From: Rariloculus sp963665575 | GTDB lineage: Bacteria; Pseudomonadota; Gammaproteobacteria; Steroidobacterales; Rariloculaceae | Length of the DNA: 64,000 bases | Reading direction: 5' to 3' | Assembly: GCA_963665575.2 (NCBI GenBank) | Contig: CAXXDW010000003.1 | Span: 1,116,001 to 1,180,000, forward strand | Part shown: piece by piece, positions 9,601 through 17,574 of the stretch | Layout of the letters: each line of letters begins with the position of its first letter | Position numbering within the stretch: the first letter of the stretch is position 1 | Notes under the pieces: generated by a model | What the model was told of the DNA's origin: nothing | The model's input: the letters and a program-made list of their open reading frames with translations, nothing else | The model's database searches: none | Translations under genes and position numbers: made by a program

Positions 9601-10394
9601 CGCACGCCCGCGGCGGAGACGTAGTAACGCATCGGCTCGCGGACGGCGAAAAACGTGAACTCGAACTCGCCGCCGCTCTGGATCATCGGCGCGCTCTGCC
9701 AGTCCCCGTCACCCTCGAAGAGCGCGAACACCTCCATCGACACCGGGTCGAAACCATCAGCGCGTGCGTCGATGGCGAGATCCCCGCCGCGACGCACCGC
9801 GCCGTCACCCGGGGTCACGGCAATGCGTTGCGGCGGCAGAGTGTCGTCAAGCAACCAGCCGGCCCACACATGGCGTACGCCGTAGCGCCAGTTGTCCGGG
9901 CCGTACGCGGCAAACCAGACGAGTGTCGCGGCCGCGACAACGGCAACGATCGCGGGCACCGAGACCTCGCGGCGCGGGATTCGCAACGCGACCGGGATTC
10001 GGGAGGCGAACCTGAGTGCGTCGGCGGCGAGCAGCCCCGCAAATGGCGACGCCCGACCGCTTTCGCTTTGCATCATGCCGTCATAGGTCTCGACACGGCC
10101 GTCGAGGTCCGGTGCCCGGCGTTCGATGTCGGCAACGCCGCGGCTGCGGCGCAGGGCACGCAGCGGATAAACCAGCAAGGCGATCAGCGCGGCGGCCAAC
10201 ACGAGCACGAGCAGCAGACGCGCGCCGACGATGAATTCGGGATCGAAGGCCCTGCGGGTGCCGAAGTAGACCGCCGTCAGCGTCAGCAGCAGCGCAACTG
10301 CGCTTAGCACCGCCGCTCCGCGCGCCATGATCAGCGACTTGAGGCGACGGCGAAATTCAGCCAGATAGGCTTCGAGTTGTGTTTGCGCGGTCAT
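6645..10394 (-). CDS. DUF4175 giant membrane-anchored protein
   Basis: A 1249-residue protein of the DUF4175 family, large inner-membrane proteins found at the end of MoxR/VWA operons. Three predicted transmembrane helices lie in the first 190 residues (about 27-45, 58-78 and 150-170). A periplasmic region follows with Ig-like beta domains, broken by Gly tracts. The C-terminal half is long Gln/Glu/Arg-rich coiled coil (LEELQQRIAQAQQQQ) with a low-complexity run of Gln-Gly units. Function is unknown; I infer a structural or substrate-presenting role for the MoxR/VWA machinery. It starts 4 bases inside the upstream BatA/VWA gene (overlap 10391-10394), showing translational coupling, and is the last gene of the operon. 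Confidence 0.85.
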   Translation of the reverse strand: MTAQTQLEAYLAEFRRRLKSLIMARGAAVLSAVALLLTLTAVYFGTRRAFDPEFIVGARLLLVLVLAAALIALLVYPLRALRRSRGVADIERRAPDLDGRVETYDGMMQSESGRASPFAGLLAADALRFASRIPVALRIPRREVSVPAIVAVVAAATLVWFAAYGPDNWRYGVRHVWAGWLLDDTLPPQRIAVTPGDGAVRRGGDLAIDARADGFDPVSMEVFALFEGDGDWQSAPMIQSGGEFEFTFFAVREPMRYYVSAAGVRSQEFEVQVVDLPEIDRITLSYAYPDWTSLDPLVEDPGYDIRAVAGTDVTVEVYTDTPLNAPTLTANGETLQMRTDASVATATLEVSEEGEYFISTFVEQDSVRLTDDYFISVVPDNEPVVKVVRPGRDWRASNIEEVTVAVEASDDFGLDRLELRYAVNGGEWETVELDAAGTEAAGEEILYLEDINQPVRQPVSTPGSPRGQPFPVTLEELRALRDELAAEDAGDGESAEPEGPAERSLEPGDLISYYAVAEDRGRTVQTDLFFVEVQPFDRSFTQSSQAGGGGGGGGGGQQQDEISRRQKDILVATWNLIRERDEEDQSFLDEQSLSDNARMLSELQQTLADQARTLASRTRARQLTRADDDIRRFVEYLELAAEAMEPAAERLAEVELAEAVPSEQEALQYLLRAEAVFTDIQVAFNRGGGGGGGGGLAGRDLSELFELEMDLDKNQYETEAPVAFEQQEENEVDEAIAKLQELARRQEELARQAGRRNNQLSEQERWQQESLRRETEELRRQLEELQQRIAQAQQQQGQQGQEGQQGQQGQQGQQGQEGQQQGQPGVGGAQGAQTAQAIRQLDEALRAMNRAGQPGENVDPEQARRAIEQARRQLQQALEQMTAQRQQAAGEAFSDLADRSSDMYSEQWQLAADLQRELQNALDEQIDSGAATGGLDRRVAQELSDRKYDLQQELEALEEDIQRVAQEFRNQTPGASDELSSALADLQQSQVALRLLYAAEYIRRGAANQVAATEAVTTAALRDLERSTQEALARATREAVAGEQEEPNPNAELVAELQALRRELAELTEGQRAAAGGQQDANPQAQAGGAQQGGAQQGGARGGGADDRFGFGGGLSDWARTGIWDPQRNGFWQDQDAVDELRDTLGDAGRDLLTLGAQLRAEGLSDEDLRAVRELGDALRAGLNGNAELVEAEFQALVSLAEQLEIQLQADGAAEESVVRTEAPAQVAQGFEEVVAEYYRRLSRATPTP
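7931..8013. repeat. 9-bp minisatellite (CTGCTGACC units) within the DUF4175 gene
   Basis: At least four exact tandem copies of a 9-base unit, flanked by degenerate ones, lie at about 7940-8000. On the coding strand they encode repeated Gln-Gln-Gly. Copy-number change would not shift the frame. Confidence 0.8.
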
Positions 10395-12391
10395 TCGGCC
10401 ATCCCTCGTCGTACTGTGAGGTGCTGATTGCCAATCCAGGACTCCAAGATTACGGCAACGAGCAACACAATCAAAATCAGTTGGGCCATCGAAGCGAGCA
10501 CAGGTTCCCGATCCTCGGGCAGCGCGCCGGCGGCAACCTGCCCGGCGTCACGCTGGCCCAGGGATTCCCAGCGATCGATCGTCGCCGCGTCGACTGTGGC
10601 CAGGTCCGATTCCCTGATGTCGAAGTTGACTGCGACCAGATCCGTATTTCCGCCCGAAGCGATCTCGTAGAAACCGATCTGATCGAGCAACACATCGTCG
10701 CTGCCGCCGACCAGGCCGAGGGCCGGGTCGCCGGCCGGATCGAAAATCTGCCCGCCGAGAAGACCCACGGCCCTGAGCGCCAGGGTACTCCCGAGGCTGC
10801 GTTCGCTGCTGAACCCGGCCCCGCCGAGCAGATGGTTGGCGATGCCGGCCACGAGCGGCACGAACACGGGCTGCACGGGCAGGTCGTTCCACTCCCGATC
10901 GAGCGACGACGTGAAAACGAGCACACGGCCGGAACCCAGCCCGCGCTCGAGCAGCAGCGGAGACCCGGTATCCAGACTGATCAGCACACGGTCTTCGTCG
11001 GCGGCCTCGATCGCCGAATGGCGGAAAAACCGTGCCGCACGGAGCAGTTGTGCGCCCTGCAGCGCAGGATGGGTGGCATCGAGCGCTCCTACCGCTGCGT
11101 AGTCGTCATCGCCGCCGAAGAATCCCCCCGAGCCGGACTCGAACTGCTGCCCCGTTAGCGGTACGGCGCTTTGCGCCGCGGAACGCGGCCCGAGCGCCAT
11201 CAGCAGCGCGCCGCCAGATGCCACGTAGTCTTCCAGTCGCTGAACCTGCGATTCGCCGAGTGCGCCCGCGTCGGCGACGACGACGAAGCCGTAATCGGCG
11301 AGCGTCCGGTCGCCGAGCTCCGCCGCGGCCACGATGTCCGGTACGAGTGCGAGCGCCGCCAGCGACTCCATCGCCGATGCGATGAACAGCGTGTCGCGCA
11401 TCCGCAGATCGCCGGACACCAGCAGGACAGGCCGCGGTTCGGCCCGCTTGAGCGCAATGATGCGAGTATCGTCCCCGGCCATGTCGTCGCCCGGCGTCAA
11501 CGAAACGCTCACGCGATTGGCGCCCGAAGCGAGCTCGAGTGCGCCGAAATTGACGGTGGCCCGCCCGCCTGGCTCGATTTCCAGCCGTCGTTGGTCGATC
11601 TGCCGCCCATTCAGTTCAAGGCTCAACGCCTTGTCCACGGGCGTCGACGAGAAACTCCGCACGCTTGCCTGAACCTCGCCCGTCAGCGTCGAGCCCACGA
11701 GACTCTCCACGGCCCAGTTGGCTTCGCCCTCGGTTGCGATGCTGTGGACCCGTAGCTCGGCGGGCTCAGTCGGTGCAAGCTCCGCAAACCGGGTCGGCAG
11801 CGCGCCTTCCTGGCCGTCCGTGATCAGGTGCAGTACGACCGGGAGTTCCGCACCGCGCAGCACGCCGTCGACAGCTCGCATGAGCTGGCCGAAGTCGAGG
11901 AAAAACACGCCCGGCCGCGCCGCTGCGACGCCCTGGCGAAGCACGGCGCGATCGACGGTCCGGCCAGTGAGCAGTTCCGTCACGCGTCCGCCCGCAACGA
12001 GCTGAGCCCGGTCGTCGGGCGCCAGGCTGCCGATCACGTCGAGTGCGGCATCCTGCGCGCGCTCCCAGCGGTCGCCGTATGACATCGAGGCCGACGCGTC
12101 CAGAACGATGACGTGAAGTTGCGCGGTGCCGCCTGCGACCGCGCCCGGTTCCCGCCAGAGCGCAGGCTGGGCGAAGGCGAGCGCGAGCAGCGCCAACACG
12201 CCGATGCGCAAGGCCAGCAACAACAGATACTGCAGGTTCTTCGCCAGCACGCGCCGCGGTTCGCCGGCTTCAAGAAACATCAGGGAACTGAACGGTTTGC
12301 GGTTCGGGTTTTCCGACGACAGTCGATGCAGCCAGATCGGCAGCCCGATCGCGAGCAGGCCCAGCAGAAACAGCGGTGCAAGCAGGGTCAT
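10391..12391 (-). CDS. BatA/VWA-domain membrane protein with glutamine-amidotransferase-like domain
   Basis: A 666-residue protein. Residues 1-75 form the BatA N-terminal domain with two transmembrane helices (about 3-20 and 54-75). A von Willebrand factor A domain follows with the metal-ion-dependent adhesion motif DASAS at 98-102. The middle (about 330-480) looks like the class I glutamine-amidotransferase-like fold often joined to VWA domains in these operons, without a recognisable catalytic Cys. A last transmembrane helix near 640-655 re-enters the membrane. It probably sits in the inner membrane with VWA and sensor domains in the periplasm. It follows DUF58 after 30 bases and overlaps DUF4175 by 4. 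It is likely a client or partner of the MoxR ATPase. Confidence 0.85.
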   Translation of the reverse strand: MTLLAPLFLLGLLAIGLPIWLHRLSSENPNRKPFSSLMFLEAGEPRRVLAKNLQYLLLLALRIGVLALLALAFAQPALWREPGAVAGGTAQLHVIVLDASASMSYGDRWERAQDAALDVIGSLAPDDRAQLVAGGRVTELLTGRTVDRAVLRQGVAAARPGVFFLDFGQLMRAVDGVLRGAELPVVLHLITDGQEGALPTRFAELAPTEPAELRVHSIATEGEANWAVESLVGSTLTGEVQASVRSFSSTPVDKALSLELNGRQIDQRRLEIEPGGRATVNFGALELASGANRVSVSLTPGDDMAGDDTRIIALKRAEPRPVLLVSGDLRMRDTLFIASAMESLAALALVPDIVAAAELGDRTLADYGFVVVADAGALGESQVQRLEDYVASGGALLMALGPRSAAQSAVPLTGQQFESGSGGFFGGDDDYAAVGALDATHPALQGAQLLRAARFFRHSAIEAADEDRVLISLDTGSPLLLERGLGSGRVLVFTSSLDREWNDLPVQPVFVPLVAGIANHLLGGAGFSSERSLGSTLALRAVGLLGGQIFDPAGDPALGLVGGSDDVLLDQIGFYEIASGGNTDLVAVNFDIRESDLATVDAATIDRWESLGQRDAGQVAAGALPEDREPVLASMAQLILIVLLVAVILESWIGNQHLTVRRGMAE

Positions 12392-12421
12392 CGCACGCGC
12401 CTCGTCGTCGTTGCTACCCGA

Positions 12422-13330
12422 TCAGCCACGGCGCTGCCTGAAGGTCAGGTAGTCCTTGAGTGCTTCGTTGAGTGGCGCGGCGATGTTGACGAGCGTGTGA
12501 TCCGCACCGACTCCGACCGCGGCCTGCTTCAGCGCATCGACGTGCGCGTCGATGCGCTCGCGGTAACGCGACCGCATGAAGATCGGCGACACCTCCATCG
12601 TCTCCTGTGTCTCCATGTCCTCGAACATCGCCGACTCGCGCAGTTGCGGGTCGAGTTCCTCCGGATCCAGAAGTTGGAAGAGGATTACGTCCTGTCCCTG
12701 ATAGGCGAGCGGCTGCACGCCCTTGAGCAAGGCGTCCGGATCGCAGTAGAAGTCGGAGATGACCGCGACGAGCCCGCGCCCCTTCTCGAACTCCCGGAAA
12801 CGCTCGAAAGGCGCGTCGATATCGGTACCGGCCCCGGGTTCGGCGCGGTCGATCGCGTGAAACACGCCGTGCAGATGTCCGGCGCGCGACGACGGCGGAC
12901 GGTACTCACGGACGTCCTCGTCAAAGACGATCAGGCCGACCGCATCATGTTGGCGCCCGGCGAGGAAGGCGAGCGTCGCGGCGAGAAATTTCCCGTACTG
13001 CAGCTTGCTCACGCTGCCGGTGCCGTACGCCATCGACGCGCTCGAATCGAGCAATAGAACGAGGTGGGTATTCGTCTCGCCGATATAGCGTTTGATGTAG
13101 GTGCGCTCCGTGCGTGCGTACACGTTCCAGTCCACGAAGCGGGGATCGTCACCCTCCGCGTAGGCCCGGTACTCGGCGAATTCCTGGCTGAAGCCGAAGA
13201 ACGGCGAGCGGTGCAATCCGGTGAGAAATCCCTCGGCGACGGCCCGGGCGACGAGATCGAGATTGGACAGGCTCGCCAGCACCTCCGGCATGAGCAGATC
13301 TTTCGGTGCGGCTCCGGCCCGTGCTGCCAT
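12422..13330 (-). CDS. DUF58 VWA-like protein
   Basis: A 302-residue soluble protein, DUF58 family. The family core is plain: HRSPFFGFSQEFAEYRAY (about 40-57), GDDPRFVDWNVYART (60-74), then a VWA-like domain with DSSAS at 95-99 that can bind a divalent metal. DUF58 genes almost always follow moxR, and the proteins are thought to be adaptors or targets of the MoxR AAA+ ATPase. The ATG at 13330 was chosen because it lies five bases after the moxR stop; the frame is open further upstream but there overlaps moxR, where coding is clearly in the other frame. Cytoplasmic, with no signal or membrane segment. Confidence 0.9.
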   Translation of the reverse strand: MAARAGAAPKDLLMPEVLASLSNLDLVARAVAEGFLTGLHRSPFFGFSQEFAEYRAYAEGDDPRFVDWNVYARTERTYIKRYIGETNTHLVLLLDSSASMAYGTGSVSKLQYGKFLAATLAFLAGRQHDAVGLIVFDEDVREYRPPSSRAGHLHGVFHAIDRAEPGAGTDIDAPFERFREFEKGRGLVAVISDFYCDPDALLKGVQPLAYQGQDVILFQLLDPEELDPQLRESAMFEDMETQETMEVSPIFMRSRYRERIDAHVDALKQAAVGVGADHTLVNIAAPLNEALKDYLTFRQRRG

Positions 13331-13335
13331 CGGCG

Positions 13336-14385
13336 TCAGCTTGCGCGTGCCTGGAGGCCGGCGCTTTCGAATTCCTCCAGAAGCCTCACGAGCACCTTGT
13401 CGACGTCCATGTTGTCGGATTCGGCGAAATAGTTCGTCAGCACGCGATGGCGCAGGACGGGCAGTGTCAGCGCGGTGATGTCGTCGCGCGTGACGTGGTA
13501 GCGCCCGTTCATCAGCGCGCGCGCCTTGGCCGCGAGCGTCAGGAACATCGTGGCGCGCACGCTCGCGCCGTACTGGATGTACTTGCGCACCACGTCCGTG
13601 GAAAGGGGATCCTCCGGTCGCGTGGCGCGCACTAGGTCGACGGCGAAGCGGTTGACGGACTCGGCGACCGGGACCTGCCTGACGAGCCACTGGAACCTCA
13701 TGATCTGCTCGGGCGTCGTGCAGGCCTCAACGGCAGGAATGTCCATGCGCGTCGTGTAGCGGTTGACGACCCTGACCTCCTCCTCCCCGGTCAGGTAATC
13801 GAGGATGACGTTGAACAGAAAGCGGTCAAGCTGCGCCTCGGGCAAGGGGTAGGTACCTTCCAGTTCGATCGGATTCTGCGTCGCGAGCACGAAAAACGGC
13901 CGCTCGATGTCGTGATGGTTGCCGCGAACCGTGACGGAAAACTCCTGCATGGCTTCGAGCAACGCCGACTGTGTCTTCGGCGGAGTGCGGTTGATCTCGT
14001 CGGCGAGCAGGACGTTCGCGAAGATCGGCCCGGGAACGAAGGTCCAGGTCCGATGGCCGGTCGTGATGTCCTCCTCGATGATATCGGTGCCGGTGACGTC
14101 GGTGGGCATGAGGTCCGGCGTGAACTGGATGCGCTTGAAGCTCAGTCCTAGCGCATCGGCAAGCGTGCGCACGAGCAGCGTCTTGGCCGTTCCCGGCATG
14201 CCGGTGATGAGGCAATGGCCGCCGACGAGCAGCGTCAGCAACAGGTGATCGACGACTTCCTCCTGGCCGATGATGACCTTGCCGACTTCGACCCGGATAC
14301 GGTCCAGGGATTCGCGGAAGCTCTCAACGAGGGCCATCGTTTCTTCGTTTTGGAGCTGGCTTGGAACTTCGACTTCAACGCTCAA
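13336..14385 (-). CDS. MoxR-family AAA+ ATPase
   Basis: A 349-residue AAA+ ATPase of the MoxR family, which acts as a chaperone for assembling or activating VWA proteins. Walker A is GMPGTAKT (62-69), Walker B VLLADEINR, sensor 1 in FFVLATQNPIE, and the arginine-finger segment lies around AQLDRF. Length is normal for the family. The start codon overlaps the stop of the upstream TPR/peptidase gene by 4 bases (ATGA at 14382-14385). It is followed by DUF58 after five bases. Together with the three VWA-type proteins it forms the presumed mechanochemical core of this operon. The client is not known. Confidence 0.95.
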   Translation of the reverse strand: MSVEVEVPSQLQNEETMALVESFRESLDRIRVEVGKVIIGQEEVVDHLLLTLLVGGHCLITGMPGTAKTLLVRTLADALGLSFKRIQFTPDLMPTDVTGTDIIEEDITTGHRTWTFVPGPIFANVLLADEINRTPPKTQSALLEAMQEFSVTVRGNHHDIERPFFVLATQNPIELEGTYPLPEAQLDRFLFNVILDYLTGEEEVRVVNRYTTRMDIPAVEACTTPEQIMRFQWLVRQVPVAESVNRFAVDLVRATRPEDPLSTDVVRKYIQYGASVRATMFLTLAAKARALMNGRYHVTRDDITALTLPVLRHRVLTNYFAESDNMDVDKVLVRLLEEFESAGLQARAS

Positions 14386-16661
14386 CGTACGATCTCCAAT
14401 AAAAGCTGCTGCGCCTCACGGTAATGGGGCGCGATTTCAAGAGCATGCAGAACATGCTCGCGTGTCAGATCCAGGTCCTCAAGAGCGTGCCAGGCTTGCG
14501 CAAGGCGGAAGTGGACCGAAGCCTGGTCGTGGGGATTCATCGCGGCCAGTGCCTGATACTCGACGAGCGCCTGGTCCGCGCGGCCGGCTTCGAGCAACAG
14601 GTCCCCGAGCTGGGTATGCAAATCTTCCTGCAGCGGCGCGACCTGAATGACGTCCTCGAGGACGGCGATCGCCTCGGCGCCGCTGCCGGACTCACTCAGG
14701 CGGCCGGCCAGTTGCATCAGCGCAGCGGGCGCGTAGCCGCCGCGACGGCGGTACTCGCGAAGCGTCTGCAATGCGGTCTCGGCGTCGCCGAGTTCATCGT
14801 GAGCCCTGACCTTGACCAGCCAGGCGCTGCCTTCGTCGACGTAGTCCGCAAACAGGTCGTTGGCGCGTGTCGCCTGTGCCAGCGCCTCGCTCCATGCGCC
14901 CTGTGCGGCGCGCTCCCAGGCCGCGTCCCGGGCCCGTTGCCAGGGTTCCAGGTTGTCGAGCACAGTGCCGAATTCCACTGCGACGTACTCCCCGAATTCG
15001 GCGTCGAACTGCTCCGGCGTGACACCGAGCGAGCGCTCGATCGCCTCGCCGGTGTCCAGACCCTCGCGATAGTGAACGAGCATCGCCTGCAGGCTCGTCT
15101 GGCCCCAGTTCGCGGCAATGAACTCGCAGATCAGCCCGGCCTGCATGTAGGACACGACGACCTGATTCTCGTAGGTCGGTCGGATGAAACCCTGATCGAG
15201 TTCCGCGACGGGCAGCAGCTTGTCTTCCCCGATCGCCTCGAAAACGTGCAGCGGGATGTGGCGGCCCGGCAATGGCCCGGTGCTCCACTCCTCGTAGACC
15301 GAGACTCCCTCGCTGAACCAGCGAGGGACAAGATGGTTCGTCGCCCGGAGCGTGAACACATGCGCCATTTCGTGCCACAGCGTCGTGCCCCAGTGAAAGT
15401 CGCCTTCGGCCCGTGCGGATACGCTGTCCATCGCAACGAGACAACCGAAGGTGACGCCAAGCAGCCCGATGCCAGGCAGACCCGCAGTGCGGACAGCGAA
15501 ATCGTCGTGTTCGGGGTAAAGCTCGGCGATGACGGATTCTTCGAGCTCGAAACCATAGCGCCGGGCGAAGGTCTCGATGCTCCGGTTCACGAGTTCGAGC
15601 ACATAAGGCCTGAGTACCAGGTCCTCGTCGCGATGCAGTCGCAGGATCACGGAGGGGTCTGCGGCCTCGTCGCCGTCGGCCGAGCCATGGCGCGTAAGCA
15701 CGAAATTGTCGAGGCTGTCGATGAGCCGCAGCGTGTTGACCGTTTGGGCACTGTACGGGTCGCCCTGGTAGGCAAACGCAAGGTGCCGCTGCGCTTCTGC
15801 GACGGTCGCCTCCGGATTCTCGCAATCGCCGCGCAGCAGGTTCACTCCGAGTTCGGCATGTGCCGCCCACAGGTCAGGTTGAATTTCGACCGCGCTTCGG
15901 TACAGCTTGGCGGCTTCGCGATACCGGCGCGTGATCACGTAGAAGTGCGCGGGAGTCGCGTATATCTCGCCGAAGCCCGCGTTGTAGGCAAGTGCGCGCT
16001 CGGTCCAGGGACTTTGCTCGATGCCCCTGAGCAGGTCGACCGAGGCCTTGAGCGCGTGGATCTCGAGCGGCGGCAACCCGCGTTCCTCGACGATCTCCAA
16101 TGCGCGCGTGAGCTGCTCGTCGCCCGCATCGACTTCGCCCTCCTCGAGGCTCATGCGGGCGAGCAGCAAACGGGCGCCGACATTGTCGGGATCGAGCTTG
16201 AGAACCTCGTCCACCCAGGCGCGCGTCCTGTCCTCGAAGCGGCCCGCCGAAATCCTGGCGAGGCCGAGGATGGCCGGGGCGTGATCCGGCGCGAGTTCGA
16301 GGCTCTCCTGGAAGAGTCTTACCGCTTCGTTGTCCTGGTGCGTTTCAACGAAGAGCTCGCCCCAGCGGGTGCGCACCGCCGGGTCCTCGGGCCAGGCTTC
16401 GACAGCCGTCTGAAAGAAACCGTTCGCAGCGCTGAGATCGCCGAGCGATCGGGCCGCCTCGGCCTTGATCCGGACATCGTCGTTGGTCGCAAGCAACGCC
16501 CGGTAGCAGCTTCTGGCCTCGGCGCGCTGGCCCGTATAGAGCGCCTGGTCGCAGGCAGCGAGTTCCGCGGGCCGGTCCGCACCGTATTCGATCCTGAACG
16601 CTTGCGACGGCGGTGCGACGATCGCCAGCACAAGCCAGAGATGGCGTGCCCGGAATTTCAT
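14382..16661 (-). CDS. TPR protein with gluzincin (HExxH) peptidase domain
   Basis: A 759-residue exported protein. The ATG at 16661 gives a signal peptide (MKFRARHLWLVLAIVAPPSQA) and lies four bases after the stop of the caspase-like gene. Residues about 30-330 are tetratricopeptide-like helices. A metallopeptidase domain follows with HEMAH at 430-434 and a candidate third zinc ligand Glu451 in WFSEG, the geometry of M1/MA-type gluzincins. A second TPR block (about 540-755) ends the protein. It is predicted to be periplasmic. In this operon it may process or sense proteins handled by the VWA/MoxR partners; that is inference. Zinc binding is expected, since all ligands appear present. Confidence 0.85.
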   Translation of the reverse strand: MKFRARHLWLVLAIVAPPSQAFRIEYGADRPAELAACDQALYTGQRAEARSCYRALLATNDDVRIKAEAARSLGDLSAANGFFQTAVEAWPEDPAVRTRWGELFVETHQDNEAVRLFQESLELAPDHAPAILGLARISAGRFEDRTRAWVDEVLKLDPDNVGARLLLARMSLEEGEVDAGDEQLTRALEIVEERGLPPLEIHALKASVDLLRGIEQSPWTERALAYNAGFGEIYATPAHFYVITRRYREAAKLYRSAVEIQPDLWAAHAELGVNLLRGDCENPEATVAEAQRHLAFAYQGDPYSAQTVNTLRLIDSLDNFVLTRHGSADGDEAADPSVILRLHRDEDLVLRPYVLELVNRSIETFARRYGFELEESVIAELYPEHDDFAVRTAGLPGIGLLGVTFGCLVAMDSVSARAEGDFHWGTTLWHEMAHVFTLRATNHLVPRWFSEGVSVYEEWSTGPLPGRHIPLHVFEAIGEDKLLPVAELDQGFIRPTYENQVVVSYMQAGLICEFIAANWGQTSLQAMLVHYREGLDTGEAIERSLGVTPEQFDAEFGEYVAVEFGTVLDNLEPWQRARDAAWERAAQGAWSEALAQATRANDLFADYVDEGSAWLVKVRAHDELGDAETALQTLREYRRRGGYAPAALMQLAGRLSESGSGAEAIAVLEDVIQVAPLQEDLHTQLGDLLLEAGRADQALVEYQALAAMNPHDQASVHFRLAQAWHALEDLDLTREHVLHALEIAPHYREAQQLLLEIVR

Positions 16662-16665
16662 CGGC

Positions 16666-17574
16666 CTATTGTGCCCCGGCCTCGTCGATCTGTTGCTGCA
16701 CGAGAGCGAGCTGGACGAGCAGCCCTTGCAATTGGGTCTGGTAGTCCTCGATGGGAAGCTCGTCGCGGCGCAGGCGCAACTCCGCGATCTGTCCCTCAAG
16801 ACCAACAAGTTCGTCGATGAGCGCCTGCATCCGCGGCGTGTCGGCAACCCGGGCGGTCAACCTCGCAACGTCGAATCGGGCTGCCGTGTCGCCGGCGAGC
16901 TGCGGATGCTCGGTTGCGAGCGTGCCTTCGGTTTCGTAGCTGTCGGCGACCTTCCGCGAGGCGTAATCGAAAGCCTCCCGGGCCGTGATCATGCCGTTCT
17001 TGTCGAGGTCGGACTCGTCCGTCGACAGCGCTTCGGCCCAGTGCTCTGCGAACCGCGTGGCGTTGCGTTCGGCGCCGCTGCGGGTCGCGGTGATCACGGT
17101 CCGATTCTCGGCGCTCCAGTCCTCGAGCACCGCACCGCTCGCGCTCGTCGCATTGACGATGAGCTGGGTGCGCGCCGGGACGGCCGCGAGCAGTTCGCCG
17201 AGCTCGTTGCCGTCGATGTCGGGTCCCGGCAGATTGAACTTGTACTGGGCGCCGTCGTAGCTGCCGTGACCGACGAGAAACACCGCGAGACTGTCGGTTT
17301 CGCCGGTTTGCTCGGCGAGTTCGGCGAGGCTCGCGCGAAGCGCGTCGCGGCTCGCGTCCTCGCCGGCAAGTACGGCCACGCGCGATTCCTCGCCGACGGT
17401 CCGCAGTGCCGCCTCGGCGAGCGACTCGGTGTGCGCTGTGAAAGCCTCGTCGTAGAGCGCCTCCCCGCCGAGTCCACCAACGATCAGGTAGAAAAGTTCG
17501 GCCCGGGCAACGGGCGCGGCCGCGAGCAGTCCGGCTGCACAGAGCCCTGCTACGCGCGCCGCCGACGTTCTCAC
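16666..17574 (-). CDS. Exported caspase-fold (C13/C14-like) protein lacking the catalytic Cys
   Basis: A 302-residue protein. I chose the GTG at 17574 because it overlaps the upstream stop by 4 bases (GTGA), like the other junctions here, and gives a signal peptide ending VARA; an ATG at 17604 is possible. The domain has the caspase/legumain layout: a first strand FYLIVGG, the His motif VFLVGHGSYDG (His103), and a strand LIVNATSASG (about 138-147). In active members the last strand ends with Ala-Cys-x-Ser-Gly; here Thr/Ser replaces Cys, so it is probably a pseudo-protease. A calcium-loop-like DLDKNGMITAREAF (EF-hand/dockerin-like) follows, and the C terminus is a coiled coil. It may be a regulatory binding partner of the neighbouring zinc peptidase. 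Confidence 0.75.
   Translation of the reverse strand: MRTSAARVAGLCAAGLLAAAPVARAELFYLIVGGLGGEALYDEAFTAHTESLAEAALRTVGEESRVAVLAGEDASRDALRASLAELAEQTGETDSLAVFLVGHGSYDGAQYKFNLPGPDIDGNELGELLAAVPARTQLIVNATSASGAVLEDWSAENRTVITATRSGAERNATRFAEHWAEALSTDESDLDKNGMITAREAFDYASRKVADSYETEGTLATEHPQLAGDTAARFDVARLTARVADTPRMQALIDELVGLEGQIAELRLRRDELPIEDYQTQLQGLLVQLALVQQQIDEAGAQ

Noticed and set aside
13331..13690. N-terminal extension of the DUF58 protein
   Set aside because: The open frame overlaps the moxR coding region and reads as Arg-rich shadow; the ATG at 13330 fits the operon spacing and the family start.
14424..16820. Plus-strand frame of 798 codons opposite the TPR/peptidase gene
   Set aside because: No motif, and the minus-strand protein has the signal peptide, TPR pattern and zinc site.
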